A stretch of DNA of 64,000 nt from JASHPR01 sp963778075. GTDB taxonomy: Bacteria > Actinomycetota > Actinomycetes > Streptosporangiales > Streptosporangiaceae. A program made the position numbers and the translations under genes. Below the pieces are notes generated by a model. It saw only the letters and a list, made by a program, of their open reading frames with translations. It was not told the DNA's origin and ran no database searches. This document shows, in pieces, positions 1-9,720 of this stretch (its first letter is position 1; each line of letters begins with the position of its first letter). Where the stretch lies: contig CAVZTJ010000021.1 of NCBI GenBank assembly GCA_963778075.1, forward strand, positions 23,322 to 87,321. The letters run 5' to 3'.

Positions 1-1341
1 GACGAGCACTTTCACTCGCCCGAGGTGCAGATCGAGGCCGCCAGGCGGTGGGCGAAGGACCGCGGTGAGCGGCTGGTTGCCTCACCGATTCCCGAGATCG
101 ATGTCAGCGGCAGGTTGCCGCTGTCCAGGCGCCCGGGGCTGTTGGCGGCGATTGAGATGATCGAGGCGGGCCGGGCCGAGCAGCTTGGTGGCGTATTTCG
201 ATCGGCTGGTGCGCTCGCTGAAGGTCCAGTTGGAGGTGATCGAGCGGGTGGAGGGGGCGGGCGGGGAGATCTTCGCGCTCGATCACGGCAAGCTTATGAA
301 CGGCACGGCGGCGCAGCGCCTGTCGACGAACATGCTCGGGTCGGTGTTTCAATACTTTGCTGAGATCACGGGGGAGAAGGTCTTGGCGGCTCAGGCGCGG
401 GCGGTGGCGCGGGGTGTCTACCCGCATCCGAAGGTCCCGGTCGGGTATGTGCGCGGCGAGGACGGTGTACTGGTGGTCGAGCCCGCGGCGGCGAAGCTGG
501 TGGTGCAGGCGTTCGAGCGCCGCGACCTGGGCGCGTCGCTGGTGGAGATCCAGGCGTGGCTGGCCGAGAGCGGGATCGAGCGTGCGCTCTCCGGGGTGGG
601 CTGGATGTTGCGCTCGCGGATGTATCTGGGCGAGATCCATTTCGGTGAGCTGCACAACACTCAACGCTCACGAGACGATCGTCAAGGATCGCGGGCTGTT
701 TGAGCGGGTGGCGCGGCGGAGGGTATCGCGCGGGCGCCAAGCCAAGTCCGAGCGGCTGCTGGCCCGTCTCGGGGTGTTGCGGTGCGGGACGTGCGCCTCG
801 CGGATGGTGATCAACTCCGACAGCGGCAGCTACCGGTGCGGCGATACGAGCGCGAACCGGTGCCGGCGGCGAGCGGCGGTCAAGGCCGACCGGGTCGAGG
901 AGCTGGTGCTGGACGCGGTCCGGGCGTACTGGGCCACGGCTGGCGCCCACCGGCGCGCTCGCGCAGGCGGCAGATCCGCGAGGCGGACGAGGCGATCGAG
1001 CGCGCGAGCGCGGATCTCGATGACACGATCCGGCAGCTCGGCGAGCTTGGATTGTTGGGCCGGGGTGTGAGCCAGGAGACTTTGGAGAAACTCGCCACGA
1101 CGCTCGATGATGCGCACGTCGTCCGCGCGCGACTTGGTGATGGGGCGAGAGAAATATCATCGGTCCTGACGACATCGACAGGCTCCGCGAACCCGCAAAG
1201 CGGTTAGCGGCTTGGCGACGGCTGATCACCGACACCGTCGAGTCAGTCACGGTCGCGCCGGCGATGACGGCGGATGGGCGCGCCAGTCGCCTCTGGGACC
1301 CTCGCCGGATCGAGATCAGGTTCCTGGGCCAGCATCCATAA
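1..1341 (+). pseudogene. Serine recombinase (large resolvase/integrase), frameshifted remnant, 5' end outside window
   Basis: Successive pieces of one large serine recombinase are read in different frames. The catalytic-domain part comes first, including VAYFDRLVRSLKVQLEVI (about 185-240). A recombinase domain follows (about 360-650), then a zinc-ribbon part with CGTCASRM and CGDTSANRCRRR (about 780-875), a coiled-coil-like segment (about 965-1140), and a C-terminal end LITDTVESVTVAP stopping at TAA 1339-1341. To follow the family order the frame must change four times, near 185, 655, 950 and 1150. The true start lies left of the window. With four breaks it cannot make a working recombinase. 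It is probably the remnant of an integrative element. The family call is firm; exact breakpoints are approximate. Confidence 0.85.
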
Positions 1342-2169
1342 GCAAGCCGCCGGCGGCGACTTCTCGCGCTTCCGTCGACACCCCGGGTCGCATGACTCGC
1401 ACTACTCTCTAGGACCGTCGCGGAGTCCGACGTCGTCGTTGGGCACGATTTCGGCAACCGCGAGAGGCAGCAGATCGAGATCGGCGTTACCGGCGGTGCG
1501 AGATTCGTCCGTCAGGGAGGCGCGACGCCGCGAGCCCGCGGTCGTCTGTCAGCAGCCGTCGGTTGTACGGAGCCCACAATTCGGGGATCGCCGACGGTCA
1601 CGGCCACGCGGTCGGCGCGACTATCGCGAACCGTGGCAAAGGCATAGCGAGGCCCGAGCAGCCGCGAGAGTCGAAGCAGTCGTGCCGCGCCCAGCCCGCG
1701 CACGCCTGGATGCGGGCGATAGCCACAGTGCCCCGAGTTTGCTGGGCGGCCGATTCCGAGCAAGCAGAATCACGTGTTACATGGGCACGGGCCGTACCGA
1801 GGGACCGCTGCGCCCTCGATCGAACGGTTGTCACTCCGGCAGGCGTAGCGGTCATCTCGTCCCTGCCGGCACACGCGCTGCTCCCCATCGTCCGGACCGG
1901 CAGCGAGGTCGGCGTCGACGAGGGTGGCCGCTCGTCCACGCGAGCGAGAGCCGGGCGCGCTTGCAGGTCGTCGCGGATCAGCCGGCAGCAAGCACACCGG
2001 CGACTCCCGCAATCGCGGCATAGCAGGGCCGCGGACCGGTCGCTCGCTACTCCGGGTGGGCTGCGATGCGGTCGGTTGCGCAAGTGGCGAATAGGAAGGC
2101 TCCGTCCGCCACGTGCGGGACACCTGCGTTGTGCTCGCAGCGGTGATCGCCGACGGGATCTCGATGGTC
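1342..2169. other. 828-bp stretch with no recognisable gene
   Basis: Several overlapping open frames exist on both strands, but none shows a protein motif I recognise. Their residue composition (Arg/Ser/Ala rich, no hydrophobic core pattern) looks like that of antisense frames of GC-rich DNA. The stretch lies between the broken recombinase and the 3' end of the LuxR-type regulator, so it may be degraded mobile-element DNA. No repeats or hairpins stood out. Confidence 0.5.
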
Positions 2170-4926
2170 CTAGGCGATGCGGTTGGGAATCTTCGTCAAG
2201 GCGTTTCGGAGTTCTTTGCGGGAGCTGATGTCGAGTTTCGGGAACACCTTGCGCAGGTGGTACTCGACGGTGCGCGGGCTGATGAACAGCTGCGCGCCTA
2301 TCTCCGGGTTCGTCTGCCCGTCTGCGGCGAGTCGAGCGATCTGCGCCTCCTGGGGGGTGAGGACCTCGCGTGTCTCCTCGGTGCGTCTGCGCGCGGTTTC
2401 GCCGGTGGCTAGCAGCTCGCGCCGGGCGCGCTCCGCGAACGCCTCCGCCCCGAAGCGACTGAACATCTCGTGTGCGGTGCGCAGCTGATCACGTGCGTCC
2501 ACGCGGCGACCCTCGCGTCGGAGCCATTCGCCGTAGAGCAGACGGGCGCGGGCGAGCTCGACGCGGATCCGGGTGCGCTCGAGCCGTTCGATCGCCTCAC
2601 GGTAGAAGGCGTCCGCTTCCTCTCCTTCGATCATCAGCGCTCGTGAGCGTGCCAGGATTCCGAGCGCCCAATCCGTCCCCGCGGCCAGTGTCCGGTGTTC
2701 CAGCCGGGCCAGCGTGGCGGAGGCGACCTCCGGCGTGCCAGAACGAGTTGCGGCCTCGACGAGTTCTGGCAGCGCCGCACCCGAGTACCCATAGTCGCCA
2801 TCGTCGCTAGCGAGCTTCGCGCCGTCCATTGCCGCCTGGTAGCGGCCCAAGCCGTTGTTGAGAACGGCGCTGGCATAGCCGGCCAGAGCCACCACTCTGC
2901 CCTCGGATCGCGCCGTTGTGTTCTCGAGACCGATGTTGATGAACTTCGTGGCTTCGGCTTCGACGCCGCGCCACGCGGCGATGAGGAGCCAGGCGTACAG
3001 CAGGCTTGCGTTGCCGGTCGCGGCCGCAATCGCGTCCGCCTCCTCGACAAGGGCCTCGGCCGCCACGAGTTCCCCGCCGAACAGGTGCACGCCTGACCTG
3101 TAGACGAGCGCGACGGGGAGCAGGGCGAGCGCGCCGGTATCGCGAGCCAGCCGTACGGCGCGGGTGGCGAGCGCGTGGAACGCGTCGTCGTCCCACAGCT
3201 CGAACACAGTCATCGACTGGACGATCGGAGTCAGCAAGAGCCAGCGCATGATCTCCGCGTGACCATCGAGAGCCTCGTTCCTGACCGCCTGGAGTGCGAG
3301 CCGGAGCGCCGGCACACCCGCGCTGGGCCCCTCCGTGCACCGGCGCGCGAGGCCGTCGAGAACGAGGTCGATCGATCGCGGCGGCTGCCGCGCCTCGGGC
3401 GCGGCTCGGGCCGCCTCAGCCACCTCCAGCACACCAGAGTCGGCATTGACGCGTCCGGCGTACATAGCCGCTCCGAGGGCCTCGAGGTATGTCTGACGCG
3501 CCGACGCGGGATCGAGCGCTTCGAGCCGTCTCGCGGCATCGAGAAGGAGCAACGGACCATCGCTGCCGCGAGTGAACACGAACGCGATCTGCGCGCGTAG
3601 CCGCTGCAGTCCCGCGCGCTGAAGCTCGTCGAGCGGGGTGAGATCCGCGGTCGCGACCAGCTCCTGCGCGGCCTCGCGGCTCCCCGCCTCCAGCTTGGCC
3701 TGCGCGGCGGCGAGCGCGCGCGCTCCTCGTCGTGCCGGGTTCGGGGTCAGCTCGGCCGCTCGCTCCAGGAACGCGGCCGCGGCCGCAACGCCGCCCCGGC
3801 GCTGAGCGCGGTCGGCCGAGCGCTCGAGCTCGGCCGCTACCGCCTCGTCCGGCCCGGACGCCGCTTGCGCCCGATGCCAGGCGCGACGATCGGGATCGGT
3901 ATCCGGATCGGTCGCCTCGGCCAGCGCTCGATGCACCTCCTGGCGATCGCTAAGGTGAGCGGCCCGGTAGGCGGCCGAGCGGGCGAGCGGATGCCGGAAC
4001 CGCACCCGGATCCCGAGATCGATCAACGCGGCCTCCTCGGCCGGCCTGCCCGCGCTGCCTCTGATCCCGAGCTGGTCGGCCGCGCGCCACAACAGGCTCA
4101 CGTCGCCGACCGGCTCGGCTGCCGCCACGAGCAGCAGGCGCTGGGTCTCGCGCGGAAGCGCGCGGATCCGTTGCACAAAGGTTTCCTCGATGCGGCTGGC
4201 CAACGGCCGCGCGTCGGGAAGTCCGAACCCGCCCGCGAGCTCCGCGGGGGTCAACCCACGCGGCAGCTCCAGCAACGCGAGGGGGTTCCCGCGGGTCTCG
4301 GCGACGATCTGATCGCGCACGTGCTCATCCAGCCGCCCGGGCAAGGCCGACGCCAGCAACCACCGCGCGTCGTCGTCGGCGAGCCCGCCGACGACCAGCT
4401 CCGGCAGGCCGGTGAGCTCGTCGACGTGGCTCGGCTCGCGAACCGCGAACACCACGGCGATTCGCTCCGCCAGCAGGCGCCGCGCCACGAACGCAAGCGC
4501 CTGCGCGGAGGCCCGATCGAGCCATTGCGCATCGTCGACCAGGCAAACGAGCGGTTGCGTCTCGGCCGCCTCGGCCAGCAGGCTCAGGATCGCCAGGGCC
4601 ACCAGGAAGCGATTCGAGGCGGCGCCATCCTGGAGCCCGAATGCCACACGCAGCGCATCCCGCTGCGGGCTGGGCAACCCGTCCAGCCCGTCGAGCATTG
4701 GCGCGCATAGCTGATGCAGCCCGGCGAACGCGAGCTCCATCTCAGACTCAACGCCGGCGACCCAGACGATCCGACACCACGACGCCCGCTCGGCGAGGTA
4801 CTCCAGCAGCGCCGTCTTGCCGACCCCCGCCTCGCCGCGCACCACGAGCACCGAGCTCTCCCCTGCCCGGACGCGCTGCAGTTGGCGGTTCAGCACGTCG
4901 CGCTCGTTATGTCGGCCACGCAGCAT
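2170..4926 (-). CDS. LuxR-family ATP-binding transcriptional regulator (LAL/MalT type)
   Basis: This 918-residue protein has the layout of large ATP-binding LuxR regulators. An N-terminal AAA/NACHT-like ATPase has Walker A GEAGVGKT at residues 31-38 and a Walker B region LVCLVDDAQWLD ending near 137. A long helical TPR-like middle region follows. The C-terminal GerE/LuxR helix-turn-helix starts near residue 853 (LTPQEAQIARLAADGQTNPE, then SPRTVEYHLRKVF). Such proteins sense a ligand or partner through the TPR region and activate transcription after ATP binding. The frame is intact although the genes on both sides are broken. No target cluster is adjacent, so the regulon is unknown. The ATG at 4926 fits the normal family N-terminus. 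Confidence 0.93.
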   Translation of the reverse strand: MLRGRHNERDVLNRQLQRVRAGESSVLVVRGEAGVGKTALLEYLAERASWCRIVWVAGVESEMELAFAGLHQLCAPMLDGLDGLPSPQRDALRVAFGLQDGAASNRFLVALAILSLLAEAAETQPLVCLVDDAQWLDRASAQALAFVARRLLAERIAVVFAVREPSHVDELTGLPELVVGGLADDDARWLLASALPGRLDEHVRDQIVAETRGNPLALLELPRGLTPAELAGGFGLPDARPLASRIEETFVQRIRALPRETQRLLLVAAAEPVGDVSLLWRAADQLGIRGSAGRPAEEAALIDLGIRVRFRHPLARSAAYRAAHLSDRQEVHRALAEATDPDTDPDRRAWHRAQAASGPDEAVAAELERSADRAQRRGGVAAAAAFLERAAELTPNPARRGARALAAAQAKLEAGSREAAQELVATADLTPLDELQRAGLQRLRAQIAFVFTRGSDGPLLLLDAARRLEALDPASARQTYLEALGAAMYAGRVNADSGVLEVAEAARAAPEARQPPRSIDLVLDGLARRCTEGPSAGVPALRLALQAVRNEALDGHAEIMRWLLLTPIVQSMTVFELWDDDAFHALATRAVRLARDTGALALLPVALVYRSGVHLFGGELVAAEALVEEADAIAAATGNASLLYAWLLIAAWRGVEAEATKFINIGLENTTARSEGRVVALAGYASAVLNNGLGRYQAAMDGAKLASDDGDYGYSGAALPELVEAATRSGTPEVASATLARLEHRTLAAGTDWALGILARSRALMIEGEEADAFYREAIERLERTRIRVELARARLLYGEWLRREGRRVDARDQLRTAHEMFSRFGAEAFAERARRELLATGETARRRTEETREVLTPQEAQIARLAADGQTNPEIGAQLFISPRTVEYHLRKVFPKLDISSRKELRNALTKIPNRIA

Positions 4927-5105
4927 CTAGCGCACCAGGCGCTGGCCGATCGACCAGCCAGCTCGTGAAGGCCTCTCGCCACCGGTCCACGTGGAGCTTA
5001 CCTGCGGCACCCTGGCGCGTCGACTGGGCAACCAGCCGCCGACTAGGGACCCGACGCGGCATTTGCCCGGACGCGAGCGCGCCCGCTCTAGAGGAACCTC
5101 GCGGC

Positions 5106-5369
5106 ATGAACACCACCGCCCCACCATTCACTCACGCGCCGCCCCAATCGGCGACCCCACCTCGCTTCGCCTCGCGGCCGCCGGGCTCCGCTTCGCCCGG
5201 CCGCCCGACCTGGGGCGAACTGTTGGCCCAAACGGGACCGCTGATCGGGGCTCCAGCCTTCTTCGGACCACCCGTCATCTACGTGCTGGGCCCGTGGTTC
5301 AGCGAGTTTGCCGACTTCAGCAGCGTGGTCCCGTGCGGGGTGCCGCCGTTGATCGACTCGGCGAGCTGA
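5106..5369 (+). pseudogene. Truncated small hydrophobic protein (N-terminal part only)
   Basis: The frame opens at an ATG and reads a Pro/Thr/Ser-rich start, then PTWGELLAQTGPLIGAP and FFGPPVIYVLGPW, which looks like the first membrane segment of a small actinobacterial membrane protein. After about 5295 the frame runs antisense through the 3' end of the peptidase gene, so its last 20 or so residues are not natural. The peptidase also appears to stop early at this point, which suggests a deletion junction. I do not recognise the family. The coding status is uncertain. Confidence 0.3.
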
Positions 5370-7036
5370 ACCGCCTTATAGGCGTTGACCAGGCCCGCGC
5401 CCTGCTCATCCGCGGGGGCGCCGAGGTCGGTCGCGGTGCTGACCAGGATCTGCTTGACCAGGGCCGGCGTCGGAGTGGCCCCGCTGTGAGTGTTCCGGTA
5501 GGCCTGGATCACCAGCGCCGCCACGCCTGCGGTCAGCGGCGAGGACTCGCTGGTGCCGCCGGCCTCCTCGAAGCCGGGACCCTTGCCGATCGGACTGGCG
5601 CACCCTTCGTAGATCGCGATGTCGGTGCTGCAGGATGCCCAGCTCAGCTCGGCGGGCGCGACCAGGCTGACCGTGCCGCCGGTCTCGTTGAAGCCGCCGG
5701 AGCTCAGCGCGCTGATGTTGTTGTTCAGCCAGCCCGTGGTGGCGAAGTAACGCGCCGCCGCGTAGTTGGTCTGCGCGTACCAGCGGTCGTCCGTCGACCC
5801 GCCGACCGAGATCACGTTGGGGTCGGTCGACGGCGAGCCGATGGTGCTCGTCGATCCGGCGTCGCCGCTGGAGACCGTCACCGTGACGCCGGCCGCGACC
5901 GCCGCGTTGTCGAACAGCTTCATCGCGTCGAGCGAGGTCACGTCCGGGAACGGGTCGGAGCCGAACGACTCGTTGAGCACGTTGACGTGGTCGGTCTCGA
6001 CCGCGTAGTTGATCGCCTGGTAGAAGTTCGAGTTCGTGGTGTCCTCGAACGAGCCGAACACGTCAAGGCCGACGAGGCTGGCGCCGGGGGCCACGCCCTC
6101 GATCCGGACGTTGCACGCGGTCGGGTAGGGCTGGGCGTCGAAGTTCTGCACGTTGTAGACGTGGATGCCCTGGCCGGCGATCGAGTTCGCGTCGAGGAAC
6201 GCCTCGTCGCCGCTGGTGACCTGCCCTGGCCCGTCGCCGCTGAAGTCCTCATAGTCGCCGCCGGTGGCCTTGTCGAACACCGACGTGCCGTTGGCCCGGA
6301 TGAAGTTGGTGTTGTTCGGGTCGAGCCCATCGGCGATCCAGCCCACCTTCACGCCGGCGCCGGTGAGGCCAAGCGAGCGCGCGGTCCGCTGATTCGGGTT
6401 CTGCGAGTCGACCCCCATCAGCGACAAGCCCTCGGGGTCGAGCTGTGCCTTGCCGCTGGAGCAGGCGCCGGGGATCACGTGCGGGGTCAGCGACGTCGGC
6501 GCGTCCGACGTCCGGGTGGCCAGCTTCGCCGTGGTCTTGATGGTCTGCGACGAGGTGGCCGTCTCGGGCTGGGCCAGGCGGATGATCGAGTCTGGGATGA
6601 CCTCGGCCACCGACGAGTTCGCCTTCAGCCGGGCCTCCTCCCCCTTCGAGACCGTGGCCGCGAACGAGTTGACCAGGCTGTAGCTCTTGATGTGGTTGGC
6701 GTGCACCTCGCGCAGCTCACTCATGAACGGTGCCTGCTGCCGGGTGATCGTCCCCGCGCGCACGGTGGCCGCCTGGCTGCCCTCGTGGGCAGCAGCCGGC
6801 TGGTTTCTCATGATGACAACCACGTGCTGATTGACGTTCTGCGACAGCTGGGCGGCCTGCGCCGGCGTCATCGGCGCCAGTGCCACGTTCGGTGACGCCG
6901 GAGCGGCGGTGGCCGCCACGGCAGCGACGGACTGCCCGGCCACCAAGGCCGGCACCGATACCGCCGCTATCACGAGTGGAATGACCCTGCTCCTGGCGTG
7001 CGCCCGCAACGCACCGCCCGTCATGCGTCCTTGCAT
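5279..7036 (-). CDS. Secreted S8-like serine peptidase, probably 3'-truncated
   Basis: From the ATG at 7036 (GGGGAA ribosome site just upstream) the protein begins with a basic segment and a hydrophobic signal region, SRVIPLVIAAVSVPALVAG. The peptidase-like domain has the Asp motif VKVGWIADGLDPNN, the region VNVLNESFGSDPFP and the Ser motif GGTSESSPLTAGVAALV. The usual HGTxVA histidine motif is not present; the matching region reads DANSIAGQGIHVYN. As I recall them, relatives of this subtype go on after the peptidase domain into repeat or beta-rich domains. This one ends a few residues after LLKSANSLN, at the junction with the truncated plus-strand ORF. It is likely exported. Activity is uncertain. 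Confidence 0.8.
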   Translation of the reverse strand: MQGRMTGGALRAHARSRVIPLVIAAVSVPALVAGQSVAAVAATAAPASPNVALAPMTPAQAAQLSQNVNQHVVVIMRNQPAAAHEGSQAATVRAGTITRQQAPFMSELREVHANHIKSYSLVNSFAATVSKGEEARLKANSSVAEVIPDSIIRLAQPETATSSQTIKTTAKLATRTSDAPTSLTPHVIPGACSSGKAQLDPEGLSLMGVDSQNPNQRTARSLGLTGAGVKVGWIADGLDPNNTNFIRANGTSVFDKATGGDYEDFSGDGPGQVTSGDEAFLDANSIAGQGIHVYNVQNFDAQPYPTACNVRIEGVAPGASLVGLDVFGSFEDTTNSNFYQAINYAVETDHVNVLNESFGSDPFPDVTSLDAMKLFDNAAVAAGVTVTVSSGDAGSTSTIGSPSTDPNVISVGGSTDDRWYAQTNYAAARYFATTGWLNNNISALSSGGFNETGGTVSLVAPAELSWASCSTDIAIYEGCASPIGKGPGFEEAGGTSESSPLTAGVAALVIQAYRNTHSGATPTPALVKQILVSTATDLGAPADEQGAGLVNAYKAVQLAESINGGTPHGTTLLKSANSLNHGPST

Positions 7037-7312
7037 GCTTCCCCATCCCGTAGGCGGCCGAGGGCAGCCGCACAGTGAGCGGGTCCCAGCCCAAGGTTGG
7101 CCGGGGCGGCCGGGACCTAAATGACATACAAGCCGGGACGCTAGCAGTAATGAACGAACATGAAAATTTCCTTGTATATAACTTTTCAATTACGAATACA
7201 TGGTCGAGGCCGGGCAACGGTCTCATCGCCACCGAAACGCCCGGTCGCTTGTGCCGGAATAGCGTGGAAGTCGACCTGGTGTCGCTTTTAATGGACGCAC
7301 TATTGTCGCGTC

Positions 7313-8460
7313 GTGGCCAGTGACGAGCCCGGCATTGGCGGCTGGTGCGACCCGCGCTTCTCCGCGCTGCGCGAGGCGTTCGCTGCCAACTTCGCCGACA
7401 GGGGCGAGACCGGCGCCGCGGTCTGCCTTTCGGTAGGCGGAACCACGGTCGCCGACCTCTGGGGCGGCGTGGCGGGCAGCGGTCCGTGGCAGCGGGACAC
7501 GCTGGTCAACGTGTTCTCGGTGGGCAAGGGCCTGATCGCCGCGTGCGCGACCAGGCTGATCGGCCGCCACCGCCTCGACCCCGATGCCCCGGTGGCCAGG
7601 TACTGGCCGGAGTTCGGCGCCGCTGGCAAAGGGGCCGTTACGCTCCGCCAGCTGCTCAGTCACCAAGCCGGGTTGCCGGCGCTGCGGGCTCCGCTGCCGC
7701 GGGGCAGCATGCTGGACTCGACGCTCATGGTCACCGCGCTCGCCGCTGAGCAACCGTGGTGGCCGCCGGGTTCCGGGCACGGGTACACGTGAACGTTCGG
7801 GTTCCTGGTCGGCGAAGTGATCAGACGGGTGACCGGGAGCACCGTTGGCGCAATGCTGCGGGACGAGATCGCCGGGCCGCTCGGCGCCGACGTGCACATT
7901 GGCCTGCCCGCGGCCGAGCACGGCCGGGTCGCCGATTTCGACTGGCCGGATCCGGAAGCTGTCTTCCGCCTCAGGCCGCCGGGCCGCCGCCGGACCTGCT
8001 CATGATCCGCAACGCGTACGCCAATCCACCGGACCTTTCCGGCATGGGCGTGGTCAACACGCTGGCCTGGCGCTGCGCCGAAGTGCCGTCGGCGAACGCG
8101 CACGCGTCGGCGGCTGGCATCGCGCGGGTGTACACGGCGCTGGCCGGCGGCGGCGCCGTGGACGGTGTCCGCGTGATCGACCCCGGCGCGCTCGCCGACG
8201 CGGTCACGCAACAGGTCAACGGCGAAGACCTGGTGCTGCGGCGGCCGTCGCGGTTCGGTCTCGGCTTCCAGCTGACCCAGCCGGAACGGCCGTTCGGTCC
8301 GGGCCCCGGCGGGTTCGGACACTTCGGCGCCGGCGGCTCGATCGGCTTCTGCGACCCCGACGCGGGCGTCGCGTTCGGCTACGTCACCAGCCAGATGGGC
8401 CCGCGCTGGCAGAACCCCAGAAACCGCGCCCTCATCAACGCCATCTTCCCCTGCCTCTAA
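7313..8460 (+). pseudogene. Serine hydrolase (class C beta-lactamase/esterase family), stop codon plus frameshift
   Basis: The first part, starting at 7313, reads a beta-lactamase-fold serine hydrolase with the SxxK motif in NVFSVGKGL and the conserved LRQLLSHQAGLPAL. An in-frame TGA at 7790-7792 interrupts it inside GHGYT-stop-TFGFLVGEVIRRVTG. The same frame resumes until about 7975, then the coding sense moves to another frame (LLMIRNAYANPPDLSGMG through to GGFGHFGAGGSIGFCDPDAG, ending at 8460). The combined length (about 382 codons) matches EstB-type esterases. Two independent lesions suggest a real pseudogene. The AT-rich spacer 7130-7310 separates it from the divergent peptidase. Confidence 0.85.
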
Positions 8461-8475
8461 ACCCCGGCCGAGCAC

Positions 8476-8550
8476 CGGCCACCAATCCCTGGCCCAGCCC
8501 CGGCCACCAATCCCCGGCCCCAGCCCCGGCCACCAATCCCCGGCCCAGGG
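8476..8550. repeat. 25-26 bp tandem repeat, three copies
   Basis: Three consecutive units, each starting CGGCCACCAATCCC, lie at 8476-8500, 8501-8526 and 8527-8550 with small differences in length and base. They sit just after the serine hydrolase remnant in a C-rich, gene-free stretch (8461-8706). Confidence 0.8.
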
Positions 8551-8706
8551 CACGCCCGCGCCCCATAACCTCGGCCACCCGCCCCGCGCCCACTCCCCGG
8601 CCACCCTCCGAACCGGGACATGCCGGCCCGCCCAAGCCCGGCCACCCCCCGAACACCGCTGCCCAGCCCCGCATCAGGCTCCCCACCGCCTGCGGACGAA
8701 GATGAA

Positions 8707-8743
8707 TGAACCAAACGACGGCCTATAACCCGTCGTTTGTTCA
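8707..8743. terminator. Bidirectional terminator-like hairpin
   Basis: AAACGACGG pairs perfectly with CCGTCGTTT across the loop CCTATAAC. TGAAC/GTTCA extends the stem with one bulged base. It lies between two convergent units (serine hydrolase remnant ending 8460, arfB ending 8850), as expected for a shared terminator. The T-run is short. Confidence 0.6.
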
Positions 8744-8849
8744 TCGATCATGCTGGCAGGGGCGCGGCGGACTGGACGAGGTCTTACTCGGGCTGAAGCG
8801 GGAGCCATAGTCGGCTGGGCGAGGGCTTAGTCGTGGGTCGGGCGAGGGC

Positions 8850-9272
8850 CTAGTCGTCGGTTGGGCGGCGCAGGCGCTTGATCTCGGACCGGCGCTGCTT
8901 GTCGGCAAGCCGCCGCTCCCGGGCCGCGCGGCTCGGCTTGGTTGGGCGGCGCGGCTTTGGCGGCGGCGCGGTCGCGTCGGTGAGCAGCACGGACATCCGC
9001 TCGGCCGCGGCCTCGCGGTTCCGCAGCTGGGACCGGTGCTCCGACGCGGTCACGGTGATCACGCTCCCGGCCCGCCGGCCAGCGAGGGCGCGCAGCGCCC
9101 GTTCCTTCAGCGCGGGCGGGAGCGCCTCGGAGCGGGCCAGGTCAAACGACAGCTCGACCCGGCTCTCCGTGGTGTTCACCGATTGCCCGCCCGGGCCGGG
9201 AGACCGGGAAAACCGCCAGGACAGCTCCTCCGGCGGGATCATCCGGCCGCGGACGGTGACGTCGAGGCTCAT
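8850..9272 (-). CDS. arfB: Alternative ribosome-rescue peptidyl-tRNA hydrolase ArfB
   Basis: The 140-residue product carries the release-factor catalytic motif GGQ at residues 28-30 in SRSPGPGGQSVNTTESRVEL, and a basic C-terminal tail (KPRRPTKPSRAARERRLADK and on). That tail in this family inserts in the mRNA channel of stalled ribosomes. ArfB hydrolyses peptidyl-tRNA on non-stop ribosomes. The reading frame is open far upstream, but the start ATG at 9272 is set by the family N-terminus (MSLDVTVRG). It overlaps the stop of the upstream nucleotidyltransferase remnant by four bases (ATGA), so its translation was probably coupled to that gene. Confidence 0.93.
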   Translation of the reverse strand: MSLDVTVRGRMIPPEELSWRFSRSPGPGGQSVNTTESRVELSFDLARSEALPPALKERALRALAGRRAGSVITVTASEHRSQLRNREAAAERMSVLLTDATAPPPKPRRPTKPSRAARERRLADKQRRSEIKRLRRPTDD

Positions 9273-9692
9273 GACGGCTGCCCGGCTTGCGCCCGGTCCA
9301 GCGCCTCGATCCACGCGTGCCCGGGGTGCACCCGTTGCAGCGCCCAGCGCAACCAGCCGGCCGCGTCCTCGCCGAGCAGACCCGCTGTGGCGGCGAAGTC
9401 GGCCTGGTTCTTCGGCTCGGCGGCCCGCTTCGCCTTGAACAGCAACCCGACCTCCGGAGCCAGATAGGGAATGCCGTCCCCGGTCCGCCGGATGAGGTTT
9501 TCGTACGGCAGCGAGATCGACTCGTCGCGACGGCAGACCCACGCGGCGTCGCGTTCTGGCTCTCTGAAGACGTCGGCCCGGTACACGGCCGGTCATCGCG
9601 GCGAGCAGCCGGGCGATGTCGGCGGGGCGCCGCGGATCCCAGGGCGGGTCAAGAACCTCCGTCCCGCCAGGGGGGATCGCTGCGTCCGTCAC
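9269..9692 (-). pseudogene. Nucleotidyltransferase (aminoglycoside adenylyltransferase-like), internally deleted
   Basis: The 5' part, in the frame starting at 9692, reads DPPWDPRRPADIARLLAAM, an N-terminal segment of this family. After about 9590 the sense moves to another frame, with YRADVFREPERDAAWVCRRD, IPYLAPEVGLLFKAK and a WALQRVHPGHAWIEAL end. Those are C-terminal signatures of the family. The central nucleotidyltransferase core, including the metal-binding acidic residues, is missing. It is therefore a remnant with an internal deletion and a frame change. It ends in the ATGA that starts arfB. Confidence 0.7.
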
Positions 9693-9720
9693 CTCACCTG
9701 CTTACCACGGACGGCAGGCG

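Noticed and set aside
366..1457. Long minus-strand open frame over the recombinase
   Set aside because: Arg/Pro/Ser-rich antisense composition, no motif, and it covers clear recombinase sequence on the plus strand.
4991..6895. 634-codon plus-strand frame opposite the peptidase gene
   Set aside because: It is the antisense shadow of the peptidase, with Arg/Gly/Val-rich content and no domain.
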